Part shown: positions 5,995 to 7,481 of the stretch, piece by piece
Position numbering within the stretch: the stretch's first letter is position 1
How the letters are laid out: the number at the start of each line of letters is the position of its first letter
Assembly (NCBI GenBank): GCA_034716535.1
Contig: JAYEJW010000516.1
Span: forward strand, 1 to 7,481
DNA: 7,481 nucleotides
Direction of reading: 5' to 3'
Origin: JAYEJW01 sp034716535
GTDB taxonomy: Bacteria > Pseudomonadota > Gammaproteobacteria > Chromatiales > Chromatiaceae
Translations under genes and position numbers: made by a program
Notes under the pieces: generated by a model
Database searches by the model: none
What the model was told of the DNA's origin: nothing
What the model saw: the letters and a program-made list of their open reading frames with translations, nothing else

Positions 5995-6070
5995 GACAAC
6001 TAAAACGAAAAACGACCGGCGGCGCAGAATCCGCTCTGTTCGCGGCGGCCTTCCCGCACCGTTCCGGACG

Positions 6071-7481
6071 TCAGTGGGTTCTACTCGCGACCTCGTCGCT
6101 CAACCGGCCGATGAAATCTTCAACACCGATGGCGCCGAGATCCTTACCTTTGCGGTCGCGGACGGCGACGGTCCCACTTTCGACCTCGCGATCGCCGACC
6201 ACAAGCAGGTAGGGCACCTTTTGCAAGGTGTGTTCGCGGATTTTAAAGCCGACCTTTTCGTTTCTCAAGTCGAATTCCGCACGGAAGCCCTTGTGGCGCA
6301 ACGCCTTAGTGACCTCCCGCACGTAATCCGCCTGCCGGTCGGTGATGTTGAGCACCACCGCCTGTACCGGTGCGAGCCACACCGGCAGGGCAGCGGCATA
6401 GTGCTCAATGAGAATACCGATAAACCGCTCCAGAGAGCCGAGGATGGCGCGGTGCAGCATGACGGGCACGTGCTTGCTGTTGTCCTCGGCGATGTAGTGG
6501 GCGCCCAGACGCTCAGGCATCGAGAAGTCCAGCTGGATGGTGCCGAGCTGCCAAACCCGACTCAAGCAGTCGCGCAGGGAGAACTCGATCTTGGGGCCAT
6601 AGAAGGCACCCTCACCCGGCTGCAGGTCCCACTCCAGATCCTTCTGGTTGAGGGCTTCCTCCAGGGATTTCTCGGCCTTGTCCCAAACCTCGTCGGCACC
6701 TACGCGCTTTTCCGGCCGGGTGGAGAACTTGACCAGCACCTCGTCAAAACCGAAGTCACGGTAGATCTCGAACAGCAGGTCGATGAAATCCGATACCTCG
6801 GAGAGGATCTGGTCCTCGGTACAGAAGATATGGGCATCGTCCTGGACGAAGTTTCGGACGCGCATCAGGCCGTGCAGCGTACCGGAGGGCTCGTTGCGGT
6901 GGCAGGAGCCGAACTCGGCCAGGCGCAGCGGAAGATCACGATAGCTCTTCAGACCCTGATTATAGATCTGGATGTGGGCCGGGCAGTTCATGGGCTTGAT
7001 CGCGAAAACCCGGTCTTCGGCCTCGGTGACGAACATGTCGTCGCGGAATTTCTCCCAGTGCCCGGACTTCTCCCACAGACTGCGGTCGATCACCTGGGGC
7101 GTATGCACCTCCTGGTATCCACTGGCGCGCAGCTTGTCACGGATGTACTGCTCTAGAATCAGGTAGATCGTCCAACCCTTGTCATGCCAGAACACCATGC
7201 CCGGCGCCTCATCCTGAGTATGGAAGAGGTCCAGCCGCTTGCCGAGCTTACGGTGGTCGCGCTTTTCAGCCTCCTCGAGGCGGTGCAGGTAGGCCTCGAG
7301 GTCCTTTCTCGACGCCCAGGCGGTGCCATAGATTCGCTGGAGTTGCTCACGGTTCTCGTCGCCCCGCCAGTAGGCACCCGAGCTGCGCAGGAGCTTCACA
7401 GCAGGGATGCGGGAAGTGGAAGGAAGATGGGGCCCGCGGCAGAGGTCGACGAACCCGTCGTTCCGGTAGGCCGTGACCTCG
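6071..7481 (-). CDS. thrS: threonyl-tRNA synthetase, 5' end outside the window
   Basis: ThrRS charges tRNA-Thr with threonine using a zinc ion in the active site and removes mischarged serine with its N-terminal editing domain. The frame stays open to the window edge, giving 469 visible codons. Alignment with E. coli ThrRS (642 residues) implies about 168 residues are missing, so the TGS domain and most of the editing domain lie outside. The visible part begins in the editing domain with DGFVDLCRGPH; its Cys and His match E. coli Cys182 and His186. The class II core follows. The zinc ligands fall at E. coli positions 334 (KPMNCPAH), 385 (QDDAHIFC) and 511 (VMLHRAI), and motif 2 Arg363 is in CHRNEPSG. 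The anticodon-binding domain starts near WLAPVQ and ends with a tail about five residues shorter than in E. coli. The GTG at 7399 is internal, not the start. infC begins 89 bases after the stop codon. E. coli thrS represses its own translation through an upstream mRNA operator, which would be outside this window. Confidence 0.98.
   Translation of the reverse strand, partial: EVTAYRNDGFVDLCRGPHLPSTSRIPAVKLLRSSGAYWRGDENREQLQRIYGTAWASRKDLEAYLHRLEEAEKRDHRKLGKRLDLFHTQDEAPGMVFWHDKGWTIYLILEQYIRDKLRASGYQEVHTPQVIDRSLWEKSGHWEKFRDDMFVTEAEDRVFAIKPMNCPAHIQIYNQGLKSYRDLPLRLAEFGSCHRNEPSGTLHGLMRVRNFVQDDAHIFCTEDQILSEVSDFIDLLFEIYRDFGFDEVLVKFSTRPEKRVGADEVWDKAEKSLEEALNQKDLEWDLQPGEGAFYGPKIEFSLRDCLSRVWQLGTIQLDFSMPERLGAHYIAEDNSKHVPVMLHRAILGSLERFIGILIEHYAAALPVWLAPVQAVVLNITDRQADYVREVTKALRHKGFRAEFDLRNEKVGFKIREHTLQKVPYLLVVGDREVESGTVAVRDRKGKDLGAIGVEDFIGRLSDEVASRTH

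Noticed and set aside
5997..6070. Intrinsic terminator between thrS and infC
   Set aside because: Two short T-runs precede infC, but only four-base stems can be drawn in front of them, too weak for a terminator; the genes are expected to be co-transcribed.
6074..7156. Plus-strand open frame of 360 codons antisense to thrS
   Set aside because: It is entirely opposite conserved thrS sequence, with no domain or ribosome binding site to support it.
7397..7399. GTG as the thrS start codon
   Set aside because: The frame continues upstream with the conserved editing-domain motif DGFVDLCRGPH, so the GTG is an internal valine and the gene is cut by the window edge.

Overview
The window carries one of the most conserved translation gene clusters of Gammaproteobacteria, read almost entirely on the minus strand. 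From right to left the order is thrS (5' end outside the window), infC, rpmI, rplT, pheS, pheT, ihfA, a small merR-family gene and a tRNA-Pro(GGG) gene. The protein sequences follow the Escherichia coli homologues closely. In ThrRS every catalytic, zinc and editing residue I checked falls at a constant offset from E. coli numbering. The ihfA-merR-tRNA-Pro tail resembles what I recall from pseudomonads and related lineages rather than enterics. GC content is high, and several long antisense open frames result from it. A GC-rich gammaproteobacterium outside the Enterobacterales fits; a narrower assignment would be a guess.

Right part (about 4800-7481): thrS, infC, rpmI and rplT encode threonyl-tRNA synthetase, initiation factor IF3 and ribosomal proteins L35 and L20. 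infC appears to start at an ATC codon behind a strong Shine-Dalgarno sequence, the classical arrangement through which IF3 limits its own synthesis. A clear intrinsic terminator follows rplT.

Middle part (1042-4776): a leader of about 190 bases with no recognisable Phe-rich leader peptide precedes pheS. pheS and pheT encode the two subunits of phenylalanyl-tRNA synthetase and are separated by a 131-base spacer rich in inverted repeats. PheS carries a four-cysteine insertion absent from the E. coli enzyme.

Left part (1-1037): ihfA follows pheT after 4 bases, and the merR-family gene overlaps the end of ihfA by 20 bases, so the three are probably one transcript. tRNA-Pro has its own strong sigma70-type promoter, which begins inside a perfect hairpin directly after the merR stop codon, and its own intrinsic terminator. 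The first 220 bases hold no convincing gene. They hold a REP-like element made of two related hairpins in inverted orientation and a possible plus-strand terminator; bases 115-220 show nothing I can name.

I see no novel defence system, mobile gene or CRISPR array. The points worth a second look are regulatory: the infC start, the terminator and leader before pheS, the pheS-pheT spacer, the tRNA promoter hairpin and the REP-like repeat with compensatory changes.
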